Assembly (NCBI RefSeq): GCF_900108335.1
Contig: NZ_FNVT01000003.1
Span: forward strand, 124,001-188,000
Direction of reading: 5' to 3'
Source: Nonomuraea solani
Lineage (GTDB): Bacteria; Actinomycetota; Actinomycetes; Streptosporangiales; Streptosporangiaceae
Length of the DNA: 64,000 nt
In this document: piece after piece, positions 1-9,108 of the stretch
Layout of the letters: every line of letters starts with the position of its first letter
Position numbering within the stretch: position 1 is the stretch's first letter
The notes under the pieces: model-generated
Told to the model about the DNA's origin: nothing
Database searches by the model: none
Seen by the model: only the letters and a program-made list of their open reading frames with translations
Made by a program: the position numbers and the translations under genes

Positions 1-265
1 CCGGCTCCGGACTCGCGGAAATGATCGTCACATTGACACCCGAGGTCCCGCCAGTCACCTTCTTTCCCAAACCGGACAAACATGCGGGTCGTTTAATTTT
101 CACGATAGAGCGGCAAACCGACATTGCAACCGTAAGTGTTATTTTCGCGATAACGACCGCCAATTTGGTGCTACGGTCGATCCCTACTTGTGCGTCAGGC
201 ACACACCCCCCGGGAGCAGAAGCCGCCCGGTCCCCCCATGGCTCCATCGGAAGGGAGTCCCTGAC
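1..265. promoter_or_regulatory. Non-coding upstream region of the SsuA-type importer, with direct repeats
   Basis: No convincing gene is seen here. The stretch is visibly richer in A+T than the genes around it, as expected of a promoter region. It holds two near-identical 12-mers, ATTTTCACGATA at 96-107 and ATTTTCGCGATA at 141-152, and a short palindrome CCAATTTGG at 160-168. A GGAAGGGA ribosome-binding site at about 249-256 precedes the ATG at 266. The paired 12-mers could be binding sites for a regulator of the importer, but that is inference. Confidence 0.4.
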
Positions 266-1264
266 ATGAGGCTTGGCCGTTCCGCCCGGGCCGCCATCAT
301 CGGATTCGCTCTGACGCTCGGCGCCGCCGCGTGCACCTCCGGCGTCGAGACGACCGCGAGCGCCCCGCCCTCCGCGTCCGTGAGCGGTCTGGAGAAGACG
401 AAGCTCAAGATCGCCACACTGCCGGCCATCGACAGTGCCGCCCTGTACGTCGCCATCGACCAGAAGCTCTTCGAGCAGGAGGGCCTGGAGGTCACCCCGC
501 AGGTCGTCCAGAACGCGCCCGAGGCCATCCCGATGCTGCTGAACGGCGAGATCGACGCCATGTTCGGCAACTACGTGTCGATGTTCGCGGCCCACGACAA
601 GGGCTCGCTCAAGCTGCGCATCCTGGCGGAGGGCTCGCGTGCCGCCCCCGACTCGCTCAGCGTCATGGCGCTGCCCAACTCACCCATCAAGACCGCCAAG
701 GACCTGGAAGGCAAGACGATCAACGTGAACGTCCTGCACAACTTCCAGGAACTCGCACTCACCCAGGTGCTCAAGGCCAACAACGTCGACCCGGCCACGA
801 TCAAGTACGTCCAGGTGACGTTCCAGAACATCATGCCCTCGTGGAAGGGCGGCCAGATCGACGCGGCCTACCTGGGCGAGCCCATGGTGACGGCGGCCAC
901 GGCCTCGATGGGTGCCCGCAAGATCCTCGACCCGGCCTCGGGTCCCGCCGCGGAGTTCCCGATCTCCGGCTACGTCAGCACACAGGACTGGTACGACAAG
1001 AACCCGAAGGTGTCGGCCGCGTTCCAGCGGGCGATCCACAACGCGGCCAAGCTCATGGAGACCAACCGTGAGGCGGTGGCCAAGGTGCTGCCGAACTTCA
1101 CCCAGATCGACGCGGCCACGGCGGCGACCGTGACGTTCCCGTACTTCTCCAGCAACGACAACCCCGTCCGCCTCCAGCGGGTGGCGGACTGGATGCTGGA
1201 GGCCAAGTGGCTCACCAAGGCGATCGACGTCAAGGCGCTCATGTCGCCCACGACCTCGGGGTGA
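266..1264 (+). CDS. ABC transporter substrate-binding lipoprotein, SsuA/THI5/NMT1 family
   Basis: This is a 332-residue extracytoplasmic solute receptor for an ABC importer. The ATG at 266 is chosen because a GGAAGGGA site lies 9 bases upstream and because it gives a short basic N-terminus, a hydrophobic segment and a lipobox (LGAAAC), after which a lipidated Cys would anchor the protein to the outer face of the membrane. The mature part opens with a strand (KLKIATLPAIDSAALYVAI) typical of SsuA/NMT1 receptors for sulfonates, thiamine precursors or aromatic acids. The stop overlaps the next start by four bases (GTGA), so it is translationally coupled to the permease. The substrate cannot be told from sequence; the adjacent flavin monooxygenase hints at an organic substrate that is oxidised after uptake. 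Confidence 0.9.
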   Translation: MRLGRSARAAIIGFALTLGAAACTSGVETTASAPPSASVSGLEKTKLKIATLPAIDSAALYVAIDQKLFEQEGLEVTPQVVQNAPEAIPMLLNGEIDAMFGNYVSMFAAHDKGSLKLRILAEGSRAAPDSLSVMALPNSPIKTAKDLEGKTINVNVLHNFQELALTQVLKANNVDPATIKYVQVTFQNIMPSWKGGQIDAAYLGEPMVTAATASMGARKILDPASGPAAEFPISGYVSTQDWYDKNPKVSAAFQRAIHNAAKLMETNREAVAKVLPNFTQIDAATAATVTFPYFSSNDNPVRLQRVADWMLEAKWLTKAIDVKALMSPTTSG

Positions 1265-2076
1265 GCACACTCGCCCAGCCCCGCCTCCGCCCGGCGTCCC
1301 ACGCCACGCGCTGGTCACGCCGGGCGGCCGGGGCCCTCGCCTTCGCCGCGCTCATCGAGCTCCTGAGCAGGACCGGGCTGGCCGACCCCGAGTTCCTGCC
1401 GCCCGCCACGGAGATCGTCGGGCGGGCGGCCACGCTGGCGGCCGATCCGGCCTTCCGCGCGCACGCCCTCACCAGCCTGCTCGCCTGGGCGATCGGGCTC
1501 GGGCTCGCGACGGTGCTCGCGGTGCCGCTCGGCCTGCTGCTCGGCAGCGTGCCGATCATCGACGCGGCCACCCGGTCCGTCGTCGAGTTCCTGCGGCCGA
1601 TCCCGTCCGTGGCGCTCATCCCGCTGGTCGCCCTCGTGATCGGCACGGGACTGCAGCTCCGCGTCACGCTGGTCGTCTACGCGGCGCTGTGGCCGATCCT
1701 CTACAACACGATGTACGGCCTGCGCGGCGTCGACCCCCTGGCCAAGGAGTCGCTGCGCGCCTACGGCTTCGGCCCCCTGGCGGTGCTGCTGCGCGTGTCC
1801 CTGCCGTCGTCGGCGCCGTTCATCGCCACCGGTGTCCGGCTGGCCGCCGGGGTGGCGCTCATCCTGACCGTGAGCACCGAGATCGTGGCCGGGCGGGGCG
1901 AGGGCATCGGCGTGTTCCTCTTCTTCGCCGGCATCGCGGTGCCCGCGCGGATGGCCGACATCCTGGCCGGGGTGTTCTGGGTCGGGCTGTTCGGCGTGCT
2001 GGTGAACGCGCTGCTGGTGGCGGCCGAGCGGCGGGCGTTCCGCTGGCACCACGCCCGGCTGGGGGTGGCGGAGTGA
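1261..2076 (+). CDS. ABC transporter permease, SsuC/TauC-type (first of two)
   Basis: A 271-residue inner-membrane permease of the binding-protein-dependent family. The GTG start at 1261 sits in a GTGA overlap with the receptor gene. Several hydrophobic spans are visible, and the ATPase-coupling EAA-type loop reads KESLRAYGFGPLAVLLRVSL. The C-terminal AERRAFRWHH is typical of this family. Together with the next gene it would form a heterodimeric channel, which is unusual because SsuC-type permeases commonly act as homodimers encoded by one gene. Confidence 0.88.
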   Translation: MSTLAQPRLRPASHATRWSRRAAGALAFAALIELLSRTGLADPEFLPPATEIVGRAATLAADPAFRAHALTSLLAWAIGLGLATVLAVPLGLLLGSVPIIDAATRSVVEFLRPIPSVALIPLVALVIGTGLQLRVTLVVYAALWPILYNTMYGLRGVDPLAKESLRAYGFGPLAVLLRVSLPSSAPFIATGVRLAAGVALILTVSTEIVAGRGEGIGVFLFFAGIAVPARMADILAGVFWVGLFGVLVNALLVAAERRAFRWHHARLGVAE

Positions 2077-2087
2077 GGGGCCGGGGA

Positions 2088-2867
2088 ATGCGGACGGCCG
2101 TCTTCCGTACGGTGGTGCTGGTCGTGCTGGTGCTCGTCTGGGAGGCGGTCACCCGGCTGGCGGGCAGCCCGTTCTTCCCGCCGCCGAGCACGATCGTGGC
2201 CCGCATGCACGCGATGTGGTTCTCCGGGCCCTACGTCCTCACCGACGCGGCGGTCGGCAACATCCTGCCGAGCCTGGGCCGGATGGCGCTCGGGTTCGCG
2301 GGAGGCGCGCTGGCCGGGGTCGTGCTCGGGCTGGCGCTGGGGTTGTCGGCGCGGGCGTACGACTATCTCGACGGGGTGCTGCAGTTCCTGCGGGCGATCC
2401 CGCCGCCCGCGCTGGTCACGGTGTTCCTGGTGCTGTTCGGGTTCGGGCTGCGGATGCAGCTGGCGTTCATCATGTTCAGCATCGTGTGGCCGGTGCTGCT
2501 CAACACCGCCGACGGAGCCCGCTCGGTCGAGCCGCTGCACCTGCAGACGAGCCGGGTGTTCCGGCTGTCGCGCGGCGAGCGGATCTTCCGGGTGGTGCTG
2601 CCCTCGGCGCTGCCCAAGATGTTCGCCGGGCTGCGGCTGGCCCTGTCGCTGTCGCTGATCGTCATGGTCTTCTCGGAGCTGCTGCCCGGCACCACGAACG
2701 GCATCGGGTTCCAGCTCACCGACGCGTACGCGACCTTCGACCTGCCCGCCATGTGGGCCGGGATCGTGCTGCTCGGGGTGCTCGGCTATCTGCTCAACGA
2801 GCTGTTCCTGGTCGTCGAGCGCCGCGTGCTCGCCTGGCACCACGCCGCTCAGGAACTCGTGAGTTAG
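2088..2867 (+). CDS. ABC transporter permease, SsuC/TauC-type (second of two)
   Basis: A 259-residue membrane permease paralogous to the gene just upstream. The coupling loop reads QTSRVFRLSRGERIFRVVLP and the C-terminus again ends in an ERR-LAWHH motif. The ATG at 2088 is preceded by GAGGGG at 2075-2080. A GTG at 2073, overlapping the previous stop as GTGA, is an equally possible start and would add five residues. It is most likely the second half of a heterodimeric importer channel. Confidence 0.87.
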   Translation: MRTAVFRTVVLVVLVLVWEAVTRLAGSPFFPPPSTIVARMHAMWFSGPYVLTDAAVGNILPSLGRMALGFAGGALAGVVLGLALGLSARAYDYLDGVLQFLRAIPPPALVTVFLVLFGFGLRMQLAFIMFSIVWPVLLNTADGARSVEPLHLQTSRVFRLSRGERIFRVVLPSALPKMFAGLRLALSLSLIVMVFSELLPGTTNGIGFQLTDAYATFDLPAMWAGIVLLGVLGYLLNELFLVVERRVLAWHHAAQELVS

Positions 2868-2902
2868 AGTCCCTCTTGGTCCTGCCGACCGATGGGGGCA
2901 TC

Positions 2903-4135
2903 GTGAGAACGATGATCGTGGGAGGTGGCATCGGCGGGCTCAGCACCGCGCTGAGCCTGCGGGCCGCCGGGCTGGAATGCGTGGTCGTGGAGGCCGCCGG
3001 CACGTTACGGCCGCTCGGTGTGGGCATCAACCTGCAGCCGCACGCCGTGCGCGAGCTGACCGAGCTGGGGCTGGGCGAGGCGCTGGCGGAGCTGGGCGTG
3101 GAGACGACCTTCGTCAGGTTCGCCGACCGGCACGGCAACCTCATCCTGGGGCTGCCGCGCGGGCGCTCGGCCGGCTACCGGTGGCCGCAATACAGCGTGC
3201 ACCGGGGCGAGCTGCAGATGATACTGCTCGCGGCCGTGGAGGAGCGGATCGGGCCAGTGCGCACGGGCGTCAGGTTCGAGGACTTCGAGCAGGACGGTGA
3301 CGGGGTGCTCGTCACGCTCCGGCGGGATGGGCGGGTGCTGCGGGAGCGGGTGGACGTGCTGGTCGGCGCCGACGGGGTGCAGTCGGCCGTGCGGGCGCGG
3401 CTGCATCCGGACGGCGATCCGCTGCGGTGGGGCGGGATCAGGATGTGGCGCGGGGTGACGGAGGCCGACCCGATCCTGGACGGGGCGACGGTGCTGGCCG
3501 GCGGCTCCAACCTCGCCGGAAAGTTCGTGACTTATCACATCTCGCCCCGCAATCCCCGGCTGGTCAACTGGGTGGCCGAGGTGAAAGTGGCCGAGCCGGG
3601 CGTCGTGGCGGAGGCCGACTGGTTCAGGGAGGGCAGCCGGGCCGAGGTGTCGGCGCACTTCGCGTCGTGGAAATACGCGCTCACCGACATTCAGGCGCTG
3701 CTGCGGGACACCGACCGGATTCTGGAATATCCGATGGTGGACCGGGATCCGCTGCCGCACTGGGGTGAGGGGCGGGTGACGCTGCTCGGTGACGCGGCCC
3801 ATCCCATGTATCCCATCGGGTCGAACGGGGGCTCGCAGGCCGTGCTCGACGCCCGGGTGCTGGCTCGGTGCCTGGCGACGTACGGGGATCCGGAGCGGGG
3901 GCTGCTCGCGTACGAGGAGGAGCGGCGCCCGCCGACGTCGGCGCTGGTGCTGGGGCACCGGGCGCTGCCCACCGACGCGACGATGAAGCTGGTGGAGGAG
4001 CGGGCGCCGGACGGGTTCGGCGACATCGGCGAGGTGCTCACCGAGGCGGAGCTGACCGCCCTGGGCGACGCGCAGCGCCGCATCTCCGACGCGGACGTGC
4101 GGGCGCTCAACGAGCGTGAGTCGTGGAGCGTATGA
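2903..4135 (+). CDS. FAD-dependent monooxygenase (aromatic hydroxylase-like)
   Basis: A 410-residue flavoprotein of the class A monooxygenase fold. The N-terminal Rossmann motif is VGGGIGGLS, the DG motif is VGADGVQSAVR, and the C-terminal FAD ribityl-binding motif is GDAAHPMYPIGSNGGSQAV. Such enzymes use NAD(P)H and oxygen to hydroxylate aromatic or heterocyclic substrates; the GSNGGSQAV variant resembles phenazine/salicylate-type members. The GTG at 2903 follows GGGGG; an ATG at 2912 is possible. It lies between the permeases and the ATPase of an importer, which suggests it acts on the imported compound. The substrate is unknown. Confidence 0.85.
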   Translation: MRTMIVGGGIGGLSTALSLRAAGLECVVVEAAGTLRPLGVGINLQPHAVRELTELGLGEALAELGVETTFVRFADRHGNLILGLPRGRSAGYRWPQYSVHRGELQMILLAAVEERIGPVRTGVRFEDFEQDGDGVLVTLRRDGRVLRERVDVLVGADGVQSAVRARLHPDGDPLRWGGIRMWRGVTEADPILDGATVLAGGSNLAGKFVTYHISPRNPRLVNWVAEVKVAEPGVVAEADWFREGSRAEVSAHFASWKYALTDIQALLRDTDRILEYPMVDRDPLPHWGEGRVTLLGDAAHPMYPIGSNGGSQAVLDARVLARCLATYGDPERGLLAYEEERRPPTSALVLGHRALPTDATMKLVEERAPDGFGDIGEVLTEAELTALGDAQRRISDADVRALNERESWSV

Positions 4136-4242
4136 GGCTTGTGGCGCCCATGGCAACCCGAATCGTGCGAGAGTAAGATCGCGCCCAGATTCGGTTTACC
4201 TGACTGACATGTCCAGCATTTACCGCTCCGCTACAGTCATTT
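4136..4242 (+). promoter_or_regulatory. Possible internal promoter before the ATPase gene
   Basis: This 107-base gap separates the monooxygenase from the ATPase, in contrast to the overlapping genes upstream. It contains a TAAGAT hexamer near 4174-4179 that could serve as a -10 element, and a repeated TTTACC at about 4194 and 4220. The ATPase may therefore have its own transcript. This is weak, motif-level evidence. Confidence 0.3.
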
Positions 4243-5058
4243 GTGACTCGTGAAAGAGTCGTCGCGGCCTCGCCCCTAGGAAATCCATTGCTCGAGATAG
4301 ACAACCTTTCGCACGTGTACGGCGGCGGTACTCCCAACGCGCACCACGCCATCGAAGGACTCAACCTGAGCGTCGCCGAGGGCGAGCTGCTCTGCATCGT
4401 CGGGCCCTCGGGCTGCGGCAAGTCGACGCTGCTGCGCTCCATCGCCGGGCTGATCACGCCGACGGGCGGGCAGGTCAAGGTCGAGGGCAACGTGGTCCGC
4501 CAGACGCCGGACAACCTCGCCGTGGTGTTCCAGGACTACAGCCGGTCACTGTTCCCGTGGATGTCGGTGGCGGACAACGTGGCGCTGCCGCTGCGCCGCA
4601 AGAACATGGACAAGACCCGCCGCAAGGAGGCCGCCCACGAGGCGCTGGAGTCGGTGGGGCTGGAGGGGGCGGCGCGCAAATACCCGTTCCAGCTGTCCGG
4701 CGGCATGCAGCAGCGGGTGGCGATCGCGCGGGCGCTGGCGTACCGGCCGACGTTGATGCTGATGGACGAGCCGTTCGGGTCGGTGGACGCGCAGACCAGG
4801 GAAGACCTGGAGGACCTGGTGCTCAAGGTCCGCGGCCATCACCAGATGACGATCGTGCTCATCACGCACGACATCGACGAGAGCGTTTACGTGGGCGACC
4901 GGGTGGTGGTGCTGTCGAAGGCGCCCGCCCATGTGGTCGGCGACCTGAAGGTGGATCTTCCGGGGCCTCGTGACCAGATCACGACACGTGAGCACCCTGA
5001 TTTCGTCCATCTGCGGGCTGAGGTCGGTCGTCTCGTGCGCGGTCACGCGACCGTCTGA
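4243..5058 (+). CDS. ABC transporter ATP-binding protein, SsuB/TauB-type
   Basis: A 271-residue cytoplasmic ATPase that would power the two permeases upstream. Visible motifs in order are Walker A (GPSGCGKST), Q-loop (QDYSRSLFPW), signature (LSGGMQQR), Walker B (LMLMDEPFGSVD) and H-loop (ITHDID). GTG 4243 is used as the start; a TTG at 4288 preceded by AGGAAA is an alternative that would begin LEIDNLSHVYGGG, closer to the usual N-terminus of the family. A hairpin downstream (5072-5101) probably ends the transcript. Confidence 0.88.
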   Translation: MTRERVVAASPLGNPLLEIDNLSHVYGGGTPNAHHAIEGLNLSVAEGELLCIVGPSGCGKSTLLRSIAGLITPTGGQVKVEGNVVRQTPDNLAVVFQDYSRSLFPWMSVADNVALPLRRKNMDKTRRKEAAHEALESVGLEGAARKYPFQLSGGMQQRVAIARALAYRPTLMLMDEPFGSVDAQTREDLEDLVLKVRGHHQMTIVLITHDIDESVYVGDRVVVLSKAPAHVVGDLKVDLPGPRDQITTREHPDFVHLRAEVGRLVRGHATV

Positions 5059-5071
5059 CCATTTTTCTTTT

Positions 5072-5101
5072 ACGGCGGGCCGACATAACGCCGCCCGCCG
5101 T
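5072..5101 (+). terminator. Hairpin terminator after the SsuB-type ATPase
   Basis: Perfect 9-base arms ACGGCGGGC (5072-5080) and GCCCGCCGT (5093-5101) enclose a 12-base loop, 13 bases after the ATPase stop. There is no T-run after it, as is common in high-GC actinobacteria. Confidence 0.6.
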
Positions 5102-5210
5102 CCGGGGTTGCGGGCCTCCAGGGAGACGGCATCTGACCCGCACATGGCCGGGCCCCGTAACGGCGTTTTCTTTACCGGGCTCCGTGGTCTCTTTCGCTTA
5201 GGCTGGTCGT

Positions 5211-6029
5211 GTGGAGGATGCCTTAGCGGGGCGGGGTTGCGTCTGGGTTTTCACCGATGACGCGCTGCGGATCGAACCCCGGGAATCTGCTTCCAAGTTG
5301 CTCACCGAGTTGGGCGAGCGGGTCGTGCCTTATGCGGCCATCGCCGATGTTTCCCTGGCCCAGGGCAGGCGGGGCAGTGTGGTGTTGCGGGTGGTGCCGC
5401 GGCGGGGGGCCGACCCCGTGATCAGCGCGGCCGCCGGGCAGCTCAAGGAGACGGCCGATCCTTATCGGCTGGTTCTGCCCGCCGGCAAGGAGACGCTGGC
5501 CGATTATTACGCCGAGGAGGTGCGGTCGGCCATTACCGCCACTGAGCCGGTCGGGCGGTTCATGGTCGCGGGGCCTTCCGTGCCGCGGAGTTTCAAGGCG
5601 TGGGATGGCGCGGCCACCTTCGATGGCGAGGTCATCACCTTCACCTGGTTCTGGAGCGGGGCCACGTCCGCCAAATACGCCAGTGGGGACCAGCGTTATT
5701 CCGTCGATCAGTTGGAAGGCGTCGAATGGCACGGCGCCAAAGGCGACAACGGGTGTCTGCGGTTGAAGGTGCGGGGGCGGCGGATGCCGCTCGATCCGAG
5801 TAAGGACCCCGCCTCCGTCATTTTCGGGTGGGGGCATTGGGGGGCCACGCACAAGTCGTTGCCCTTCGCCGCCGCCGTGCTGGCCGCCATCCCGCCCGCC
5901 GAGTCGCCGGTCGCCCGTGGTGCCGAGGTCGCGGAGCTGATCGCCAAGCTGGGCGCGTTGCGGGATGCCGGGTTGCTGACGGAGGAGGAGTTCCAGGTCA
6001 AGAAGGCGGAGTTGCTCTCACGGATGTGA
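5211..6029 (+). CDS. DUF4429-type protein with C-terminal SHOCT domain
   Basis: A 272-residue predicted cytoplasmic protein. Two related halves are visible, each starting with a tryptophan-rich strand pattern (residues about 5-110 and 125-230), as in DUF4429 proteins. The last 30 residues (KLGALRDAGLLTEEEFQVKKAE) are a SHOCT module, a short oligomerisation-type C-terminal domain. No catalytic motif is seen and the function is unknown. The start is GTG 5211. The 3' end overlaps the convergent hydrolase gene by 32 bases. Confidence 0.75.
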   Translation: MEDALAGRGCVWVFTDDALRIEPRESASKLLTELGERVVPYAAIADVSLAQGRRGSVVLRVVPRRGADPVISAAAGQLKETADPYRLVLPAGKETLADYYAEEVRSAITATEPVGRFMVAGPSVPRSFKAWDGAATFDGEVITFTWFWSGATSAKYASGDQRYSVDQLEGVEWHGAKGDNGCLRLKVRGRRMPLDPSKDPASVIFGWGHWGATHKSLPFAAAVLAAIPPAESPVARGAEVAELIAKLGALRDAGLLTEEEFQVKKAELLSRM

Positions 6030-7527
6030 GGGTGATCGCCGAGCCGCCCCGGCCGAGCTTCAGCCCGACCCGGCCGGCGGGGGCGTCGGAGTCGATCTCC
6101 GGGTAGTCGTCGCTCGACACCGTGACGCGTAGGCCGTGCCCCGCGGCCACCCGGTGGTTGACCGGCCAGGTGCGGATGTCCAGGTCGTAGACCTTGCCGG
6201 GGCGTACCGTGGCCAGGCGCTCGTGGCCCTGGCGGTGGCTCGCCTTGAGCCAGCCCTGGGTGACGCGGGTCGCCGTACCGTCCGGGGCGGTGTCCTCCAC
6301 CACGACGGCGATGTTGCCGTCGGAGGCCGTGAACGAGGCGCGCACCCTCGCCTGGATCTCGCCCGCCAGCACCAGGTCCCGTTCGAGCGGGCCCGTCGTG
6401 AACGACAACCGCTGGCCGGCACCGCCCGCGGCCGGTTGAGTGTTGACCTCGAACGTGCGGGTCGCCGGGGCGCCCGGGTCGGCCGACAGGCGGCCGTCCG
6501 CGCCGAGGCCGAGTCGCTGACCGCGCGTGCCGGGCGGTGGCCAGCTCTGGAACTGCCGCCAGCCGGTGCCGGGGGTCTCGTACGAGGTGATCTTGGCGGC
6601 GGGCAGCGGGGTGCCGGGGCGGCGCGCCAGCCAGCGGTCCCACCAGGCGAGGTAGGCGCCGTTGCCGATGTCGGCGGGCTGACCGGCGGGCCAGCCGTGC
6701 ACCCATGGGCCCGCGACCAGCCACACGTTCTGCTTCCTGGCCTGGAAGTTGTCGACCATGCCCTGGCGGTAGCGGTCGTACCAGCCGGCGATCTCCAGGA
6801 CCGGGACGTCCAGGTCCTTCCAGCGGGACTTGACGCTGCGCTCGCGCCAGAAGTCGTCGTAGAGGGGGTGCTCGGCGTAGGTGCGCAGGGTGTCGGGGGC
6901 CACCGAGCGCTGCCAGTCGCGAATCCTGGCCGAGTAGATGCCGCCTCGGTAGATCGTGTTCTCGTACCAGTCGCTGATGCCGTCGACGGGGATGATGGCG
7001 GTCAGGTGGGGCGGCTTGTTCACGGCGACCAGGAGGGAGGAGTGGCCGCCGTAGCTGACGCCCGTCTGGCCGATCCGCCCCGTGGACCAGGGCTGGGCGG
7101 CCAGCCATTCGATGAGGTCGTAGTTGTCGCGCTGCTCCTGTCCGCTGAAGGGGTCCAGGTGACCGGGTGAGTCGCCGGAGCCGCGCACGTTGCAGATGGC
7201 GGCGGCGTAGCCCCTTTCGACGAAGTACGCGGCGGCGCGGCCCTGGGCTTCGAGCTGGTCGTAGGCGTTGTAGTCGTAGACGATGCCGGGGAAGCGGCCT
7301 GGGGCCGGTTCGCCGTCGGGGGCGGCGGGGCGGTGCAGGTCGCAGGCCAGGTGGCTGCCGTCGCGCAGCGGCACGGTGACCCGTTCCCGGTGCACGCCGT
7401 ACTGGGCGGGGCGGTCGTAGGAGAAGAACGGGTCCGAGGGCGGCTCCGTGGTCTGGGCCGCGGCGGTGGCGGCGGGGGTCAGGGAAAGGGTCAGGGCGAC
7501 GGTCAGGGCGAGGGTGAGCGATCTCAA
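5998..7527 (-). CDS. Secreted CocE/NonD-family hydrolase (X-Pro dipeptidyl-peptidase S15-like)
   Basis: A roughly 509-residue alpha/beta hydrolase. The nucleophile elbow is TGVSYGGHSS, the acid lies in AGWYDRYRQG and the histidine in AGPWVHGW; a C-terminal jelly-roll (PepX_C) domain follows. Members cleave esters, amides (cocaine esterase, glutaryl-7-ACA acylase) or X-Pro peptides. The TTG at 7527 is preferred because a CGGAG site precedes it and it gives a clean signal peptide (LRSLTLALTVALTLSL then AAA). An upstream ATG at 7596 is possible. It follows the CitMHS gene on the same strand, and its end overlaps the convergent DUF4429 gene. Confidence 0.82.
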   Translation of the reverse strand: MRSLTLALTVALTLSLTPAATAAAQTTEPPSDPFFSYDRPAQYGVHRERVTVPLRDGSHLACDLHRPAAPDGEPAPGRFPGIVYDYNAYDQLEAQGRAAAYFVERGYAAAICNVRGSGDSPGHLDPFSGQEQRDNYDLIEWLAAQPWSTGRIGQTGVSYGGHSSLLVAVNKPPHLTAIIPVDGISDWYENTIYRGGIYSARIRDWQRSVAPDTLRTYAEHPLYDDFWRERSVKSRWKDLDVPVLEIAGWYDRYRQGMVDNFQARKQNVWLVAGPWVHGWPAGQPADIGNGAYLAWWDRWLARRPGTPLPAAKITSYETPGTGWRQFQSWPPPGTRGQRLGLGADGRLSADPGAPATRTFEVNTQPAAGGAGQRLSFTTGPLERDLVLAGEIQARVRASFTASDGNIAVVVEDTAPDGTATRVTQGWLKASHRQGHERLATVRPGKVYDLDIRTWPVNHRVAAGHGLRVTVSSDDYPEIDSDAPAGRVGLKLGRGGSAITLTSVRATPPS

Positions 7528-7622
7528 GAGGTCGACTCCGTTTCGGGCTCGGAGCGGGGTGGAGGGCCGGGAGGGGTGCCGCCGGGGCCGCGCCATCTCA
7601 TGGCGATCGTCTCCTGACGGGG

Positions 7623-8972
7623 TCAGAGGGAGAAGGCGCCGGTCAGCAGCGCGACCACGGTCATCACGAGCGTCGTGGCGAACGCCCAGCCGAAGATGAA
7701 ACGCTGGTGCTCCCCCAGTTGCACACCGCTCATCCCGACCAGGATGAACGTGGAGGCGGTCAGCGGGCTGAGCGGGAAGCCGGTGGTCATCTGGCCGAGG
7801 ATGGCGGCCCTGGCGACCTCTGCCGGCGCCCCGCCGAACCCGGCGGTGGTCTCGGCGAGCACCGGCAGGATGCCGAAGTAGTAGGCGTCGGGGGTGAAGA
7901 CCAGGCTGAGCGGCATGCCGGTGAGCGCCACCAGCACGGGCAGGTGCCCGCCGAGCCCGTCGGGGATGATCTGGACGAACGCGGACGCCATCTCGGTGAT
8001 CATCTTGGTGCCGGTCAGGATGCCGGTGAACACCCCGGCCGCGAAGATCATGGTGGTGACCAGGACGACGCTCTTGGCGTGCTTCTCCAGGAGCTCCTGC
8101 TGCCGTTCCCAGCTCGGGTGGTTGACCAGCAGCGCGATCGCGAACCCGACCACGAACAGCACCGGCAGCGGCATCACCTGCAGCACCAGCGCGACCAGCA
8201 GAGCGAGGGTGAGGACCAGGTTGAAGACGTTCAGGACGGTACGCGAGCGCTCCGGCGCCAACCGGGTGCCGGGCCCGTCGCCCACCAGCCGCTCCTCGGA
8301 CGCCCCGGCCGCCTCGTCTCCGGCCGGCCGCCCGCCGGGCACCTCGATGTCGAGCTTGCCGAGCCGCCGCCGCTCCCTGACCCCGATCAGGTACGACGCC
8401 ACCAGCACCCACACGATCCCCGCAGCCATGGCGGGCAGCACCGGCGTGAACACCTGCGAGCTGTCCAGCTTCAGCGACGCCATCGCGCGGGCGGTGGGAC
8501 CACCCCACGGGATGAGGTTCATCACGCCCGCCCCCAGGCAGACGACGCCGGACAGGACCAGCGGGCTCATCCCGAGCCGCCGGTAGACGGGCAGCAGCGC
8601 GGAGACCGTGATGAGGAACGTCGAGGCCCCGTCACCGTCGAGCGCCACGCACATGGTGAGGACGGCGGTGCCGACCGCGATGCGCAGCGGATCGCCCTTG
8701 GCCACCCGCAGGATGCCGCGGATCAGCGGATCGAAGAGCCCGGCGTCGATCATCAGGCTGAAGTAGAGGACCGCGAACGCGATCATGATCCCGGTTGGCG
8801 CGACCTTGGTGAGCCCGTCGAGGATCATCTTGCCGAGCTCGCCGCCACCGAACCCGCCGGCCAGCGCGGCCAGGACCGGGATCAGCACCAGCGCGATCAG
8901 GACCGACACACGTTTGCTCATGGTCAGCAGCAGGAACAGTACGATCGTGGTGAATCCCAGGGCCGCCAGCAT
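7623..8972 (-). CDS. CitMHS-family carboxylate (citrate-metal) symporter
   Basis: A 449-residue polytopic membrane protein of the CitMHS family, which imports citrate-metal complexes or related carboxylates with protons. Diagnostic segments are the DGDGASTFLI loop, MNLIPWGGPTARAM, and the second-half repeat PDAYYFGILPV. A hydrophilic central loop (about residues 205-250) separates two bundles of membrane spans. It is transcribed away from the LysR gene, with a shared 136-base promoter region. The CoA-transferase and CitE-like lyase beyond that regulator suggest that the imported acid is activated with CoA and cleaved. Confidence 0.88.
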   Translation of the reverse strand: MLAALGFTTIVLFLLLTMSKRVSVLIALVLIPVLAALAGGFGGGELGKMILDGLTKVAPTGIMIAFAVLYFSLMIDAGLFDPLIRGILRVAKGDPLRIAVGTAVLTMCVALDGDGASTFLITVSALLPVYRRLGMSPLVLSGVVCLGAGVMNLIPWGGPTARAMASLKLDSSQVFTPVLPAMAAGIVWVLVASYLIGVRERRRLGKLDIEVPGGRPAGDEAAGASEERLVGDGPGTRLAPERSRTVLNVFNLVLTLALLVALVLQVMPLPVLFVVGFAIALLVNHPSWERQQELLEKHAKSVVLVTTMIFAAGVFTGILTGTKMITEMASAFVQIIPDGLGGHLPVLVALTGMPLSLVFTPDAYYFGILPVLAETTAGFGGAPAEVARAAILGQMTTGFPLSPLTASTFILVGMSGVQLGEHQRFIFGWAFATTLVMTVVALLTGAFSL

Positions 8973-9067
8973 GGTGTTCGCTCGCCTTCACGCGCCGAAG
9001 TGTTACGGAAGAGTTTCCGAGCGGCGAAATCCCAGGTCCAGCATCAAAGCAACATTTATCCATGCAG

Positions 9068-9077
9068 ATTGCGCAAT
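9068..9077. promoter_or_regulatory. Candidate LysR operator between CitMHS and lysR
   Basis: A perfect 10-base palindrome ATTGCGCAAT lies in the divergent intergenic region (8973-9108), 31 bases before the LysR start. LysR-type regulators usually bind dyads in exactly this position to control themselves and the divergent gene. The AATGCG/CGCATT dyad at 10037-10053 shares the TGCG core. Confidence 0.45.
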
Positions 9078-9108
9078 AGTGCCCCTCGCACCCCTATGCT
9101 CGCACCCC

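Noticed and set aside
170..265. A possible TPP or other riboswitch before the NMT1-type receptor
   Set aside because: The GGAAGGGA near the start recalls the end of a TPP aptamer, but the required CUGAGA and pairing elements are not found.
21..269. An 82-codon frame at the left edge
   Set aside because: It crosses the promoter and signal-peptide start of the receptor gene and has no coding character.
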